Assembly (NCBI RefSeq): GCF_000350225.1
Contig: NW_005178478.1
Span: 1 to 44,855, forward strand
Reading direction: 5' to 3'
DNA: 44,855 nucleotides
Source of the DNA: Chondrus crispus
Taxonomy: Eukaryota; Rhodophyta; Florideophyceae; Gigartinales; Gigartinaceae
Numbering within the stretch: the stretch's first letter is position 1; each line of letters begins with the position of its first letter. Positions 41,886 to 44,855 of the stretch are shown here, one piece after another. The notes beneath the pieces were generated by a model. It was not told the origin of the DNA. It made no database searches and was given only the letters and a program-made list of their open reading frames with translations. The translations under genes and the position numbers were made by a program.

Positions 41886-43448
41886 CTAAGCCGCGACGCG
41901 CCATCGTGCGCCGCACGCTCTCCATCCTCGTCGTCTGCTGCCTGCTCTACTCTAGCGTCCTTTCCCCCCGCGCGCACCATGCAACACCCCCCCGCCCCCG
42001 CCACCTCACCGCCGCCCTATCCCCCACCGGCCACCACCCGGCCACGATCCCCCACACGTGCGTGGTCACCCGCCGTCCAAACACCGTCCAAGACACGACG
42101 CCCTGTGCCGCCTGGGCCTGGCGGATGCGCTGCTTGACATCGACGCCCAGGTGATCCGCGGCTACGCCCTCTTCCTGGGCCCGCGCGCCGAGCGCCTGCC
42201 GTACCACCAGCCTTCCAGAACAACTAACTGGTCGTATACTTGCTGGCCATCGCGGCCGACTGGCTGCAGGGGCCCTACGTCTACGCGCTGTACGCCGCGT
42301 ACGGCTACGGGAAGGAGGTCGCCCAGCTCTTCATCGCCGGCTTTGGCTCGTCCGCCATCTTCGGCACTTTTATCGGCTCCATCGCCGACAAGTATGGCCG
42401 CAAGTTTAACGTCCTAGTCTTCGTCATCACGTACGCCCTGTCCTGCATGACCAAGCACTCGCCGAACTTTGCTACCTTGATGGTCGGCAGGCTGCTGGCG
42501 GGCATTGCTACCAGCATCCTCTTCTCGGCCTTTGAGTCGTGGCTTGTGTCGGAGCATAACAACCGCGGCTTTGATCCCAACCTCATCGCCGACACTTTTT
42601 CAAAGGCCTAGTTTGGGAATGCTGTCGTCGCCATTGTCGCAGGCCAGATTGCTGGCATGGTCGCTGCCCAGTTTGGAAAGGTCGCCCCGTTTGATACGGC
42701 CGCTGTCATCCTCGCCGCCACGGGCCTCATTGTCATGTTGTCCTGGTCCGAGAACTTTGGCGATAGTAGGCAGACCGTCACCGGCGGCTTGCGCAGTGCC
42801 TGGCATATGATGATTGCCGATGAGAAGATCTTGCTTGTCGGCATCATTCAGTCCTGCTTTGAGTCTGCCATGTATCTCATGGTCTTCAGTTGGACCCCGG
42901 CGCTACAGGCCGCGTCGCATGCCATGTCACTTGGCGAGATTTCGCATGGCATGATCTTTAGTTCCTTCATGGTTTGCTTCATAATTGGAAGCATTTTATT
43001 CGTCTTTCTTATGAAGACACAACCCGCTGAGCTATTCATGCGCAATATGTACATCATAGGCGTCGTTTGCTTTGTCGTCACCACCATATCATCCAATGTA
43101 TGGGAGGTGTACGGCGCTCTGCTTGCGTTTGAGGTCATTTGCGGTTTGTACTTTCCGGCTATGGGTACCATGCGAGCAAAGTATGTTCCCGAGGTCACCC
43201 GATCCGCCATTATGAACTACTTTCGTCTTCCTTTGAATCTCATAGTCTGCCTCATTCTGTACAAAAACTATGAGAATACCACCGTCTTCTGCCTGTGTGC
43301 CGTCATGATGGCCATTGCCGTCATATGCCAACAGCGCCTTTTCAGTGCTTCAAAAGTCTCCATCGGCACCAAAGATGAATGGACTAGAGAAGAGCGCGCC
43401 GAACTCGTCGAAGAGGGCGATAGCACTGTTGAAGATGCTGTGCGGTAA
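41886..43448 (+). pseudogene. MFSD5/MOT2-like transporter, disrupted
   Basis: A major-facilitator protein of the MFSD5 family (molybdate-anion transporter in algae). Main frame from about 42213: AADWLQGPYVYALYAAYGYG (family signature), GSIADKYGRK (MFS motif A), SAFESWLVSEHN, WTPALQAA, CGLYFPAMGTMRAKYVPE and NYFRLPLNLIVCLILY, ending at 43448 with an acidic tail. Typical for the family at roughly 450 residues and 10-12 membrane helices. Disruptions: frame changes near 42150 and 42210 in the first 100 residues, TAA at 42225 just before the signature helix and TAG at 42609. N-terminal helix near 41914-41960 (LSILVVCCLLYSSVL). Either a recent pseudogene or a copy with sequencing errors. Convergent with the next gene. 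Confidence 0.75.
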
Positions 43449-43757
43449 ATCAACTTGCCCGCGTAACCCCCCCCACACCCATACTATCGTGGGCTTCACC
43501 TGGCAAAACATGCGCTGCTTCTGAGACAGCTCTGTGGCAAAAAAAGGCTCGCCACAATGCTCGGAATTTAGAGATGCGAGTTGGTAGTACGCAGTAGAAC
43601 AGTGGAGCGTAATGTTGTATTGCATTGAATGTGTTTCAGCCCGATGGATAAAACGGCCCGTGTTAGAATCAGTCATTGAGAGGTCTGACATCTATCAGTG
43701 CGAGTATGGTGCGTCCCAAGCGTTTTCCCAACACGCTCCAGAGCAGCACGCTGTTCT
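43449..43757. other. Convergent intergenic region
   Basis: Short C run (43467-43476) and A/T-rich words; no gene or clear poly(A) signal beyond AT-rich patches. Both flanking genes end here. Confidence 0.5.
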
Positions 43758-44708
43758 TCATGCAAGGTTGCGGAGAATTTGTCTCTCTGTAAAGAGCTCT
43801 CCTCGCTTTGCGTCTAAAGTCTTCAATGCCTGCCAGTTGACTTTTGTTGCCAGCTTTGATTCGCGTGCAATGCGCCTTTCGAAATCCAGATAATCAAGCC
43901 ACAAGTCCACATTTGTGTTCGCCGATTGCAAAGCCGTTGCTTCTTTAAAAAGTTTTCTTGTTTGGAAAGGGAGCTGAAGCACGTCTGCACCAGATAGTTG
44001 TCCCTGACTCTGCATGCGGTCATAATTTTTCATTTGAGACCGGATGGCCGAGTGTAATGACTTCAATGTGAGCGGGGGCAGGGAAAGCATGGTATCGCAA
44101 ATGCCCTGCAACTGTTTCAGATTGCCCTCTGAAGATAACCATGCGCAGAGAGCTCTCTCCTCATCGCGCCCTCGAAACGGGATGAGAACCTTGGCCGTGA
44201 ACACATCGTGCGATTTTCTTGACAAGGGACAAGTTTTTGATTCTAGCATGTTCGCAAAGTGGTTCATAGACCAGGTGTGATGGTCTTTGGGATCCACACC
44301 GTCGGGGCCTTCCGTTCCGCTACTAGAAAAATCACCACTGACAACTTTTCCAGACTTGATGAGGACAAGCACTTTCTTGGCGAGGGAAGTAGCTGCCTGG
44401 TGCTGTTCGCAAGTGCTGATAAGGGCGATTAGGTTTTCCCAAACTTTTGGTGGTGGGTTGGTGGGAGTAAGGGAATGGGATGGGGTAGTGGAAGTTTGGC
44501 CGGCCGGCGCAGGCACGGGAGGGAGAAATTGGAACAATTTATTCCGAATGTTGTTGGGATGGAGACTGATCTTGAGTCGAGCACGGGAGGCGTTTCGGCA
44601 AAACCTTCGGCCCTCGAAACGGCACTCGCCGTCGACATGCAAGAGACGGGCTCCCTCGCCCCCCCCCGGCGTCAACGCGAGCGGATAGGACGAACAAGTA
44701 CCACGCAC
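43758..44708 (-). CDS. UTP6-like C-terminal protein (tentative)
   Basis: A reverse-strand frame of 316 codons ending in TGA at 43758. It is largely helical: VWENLIALISTCEQHQAATS, then helices around MNHFANMLESKTC, ERALCAWLSSEGNLKQL and SLHSAIRSQMKNYDRM. The end has LFKEATALQSANTNVDLWLD, then YLDFERRIARES and WQALKTLD, which fits the last half-a-TPR repeat of UTP6, a U3 snoRNP protein of the small-subunit processome. The first 80 residues are Pro/Thr/Arg-rich and may be 5' untranslated or intron sequence. UTP6 is usually about 600 residues, so the rest would lie beyond 44708 or in other exons. A different HAT/TPR protein is possible. Confidence 0.4.
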   Translation of the reverse strand: MRGTCSSYPLALTPGGGEGARLLHVDGECRFEGRRFCRNASRARLKISLHPNNIRNKLFQFLPPVPAPAGQTSTTPSHSLTPTNPPPKVWENLIALISTCEQHQAATSLAKKVLVLIKSGKVVSGDFSSSGTEGPDGVDPKDHHTWSMNHFANMLESKTCPLSRKSHDVFTAKVLIPFRGRDEERALCAWLSSEGNLKQLQGICDTMLSLPPLTLKSLHSAIRSQMKNYDRMQSQGQLSGADVLQLPFQTRKLFKEATALQSANTNVDLWLDYLDFERRIARESKLATKVNWQALKTLDAKRGELFTERQILRNLA

Positions 44709-44855
44709 ACTACTCTACGACGCGCATCTACACTACGATAGTCCCCAAACGCGGGCCTTCCCTCCCCTGGCCCTCCGCGCGGTAATCACGTGAGCAAGTC
44801 GACGATCTGGTCGACGACGGCGACAAGAAACGGGGGCGTCTTCTGCGCGATAGCG

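Overview
The window looks like nuclear DNA of a eukaryote. It has chromodomain LTR retrotransposons, a Helitron, piggyBac-like and PIF/Harbinger-like transposases, a C2H2 zinc-finger protein, a TMEM62-like membrane protein, an MFSD5/molybdate-anion-transporter-like protein and a possible UTP6-like snoRNP protein. A repeat-rich, intron-poor algal genome (for example a florideophyte red alga) would fit, but that is inference and no marker fixes the species. A run of 100 N (31845-31944) is an assembly gap. I see no bacterial operons, rRNA genes, complete tRNA genes or CRISPR arrays.

Layout. Bases 1-10988 hold no gene I can support, only simple repeats, minisatellites and two sets of back-to-back palindromes. 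Bases 10989-16720 hold a decayed, very large piggyBac-like transposon. Its transposase has a PD-(D/E)XK nuclease-like segment placed between the second and third catalytic Asp regions, and it is split by a solo LTR. Bases 16819-19877 hold an LTR and a reverse-strand Ty3/gypsy RNase H-integrase-chromodomain remnant. Bases 19857-23623 hold a forward Ty3/gypsy-type element with 5' LTR, gag, protease and the start of the RT region, then truncated. Bases 23860-25175 hold a double palindrome and a PIF/Harbinger-like transposase with one stop. Bases 25176-26950 hold tandem repeats and a CACGTG array. Bases 26953-27818 hold a reverse-strand Myb/SANT-like gene that could be the accessory protein of a Harbinger-type element. 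Bases 27951-31844 hold at least two and a part copies of a 1.84-kb GC-rich tandem unit that runs into the gap. A reverse-strand copia RT fragment (31945-32289), a zinc-finger ORF (32656-33309) and a Helitron N-terminal pseudogene (33518-35140) follow. The Helitron is cut off by a second solo LTR. Bases 35812-38950 are mostly unassigned and contain a 55-56-bp minisatellite. Bases 38954-39755 hold a second gypsy integrase/chromodomain remnant.

The right end (40561-44708) looks like host gene space: a TMEM62-like C-terminal ORF, a disrupted MFSD5-like transporter, and a convergent UTP6-like ORF.

Nearly every transposon gene is broken by stops of all three kinds and by frameshifts, so the region reads as a nest of dead elements. 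The two most unusual signals are the nuclease-bearing piggyBac-like transposase and a recurring footprint of immediately adjacent perfect or near-perfect palindromes. One such footprint lies inside a Helitron coding region, where the pre-insertion sequence can be inferred.
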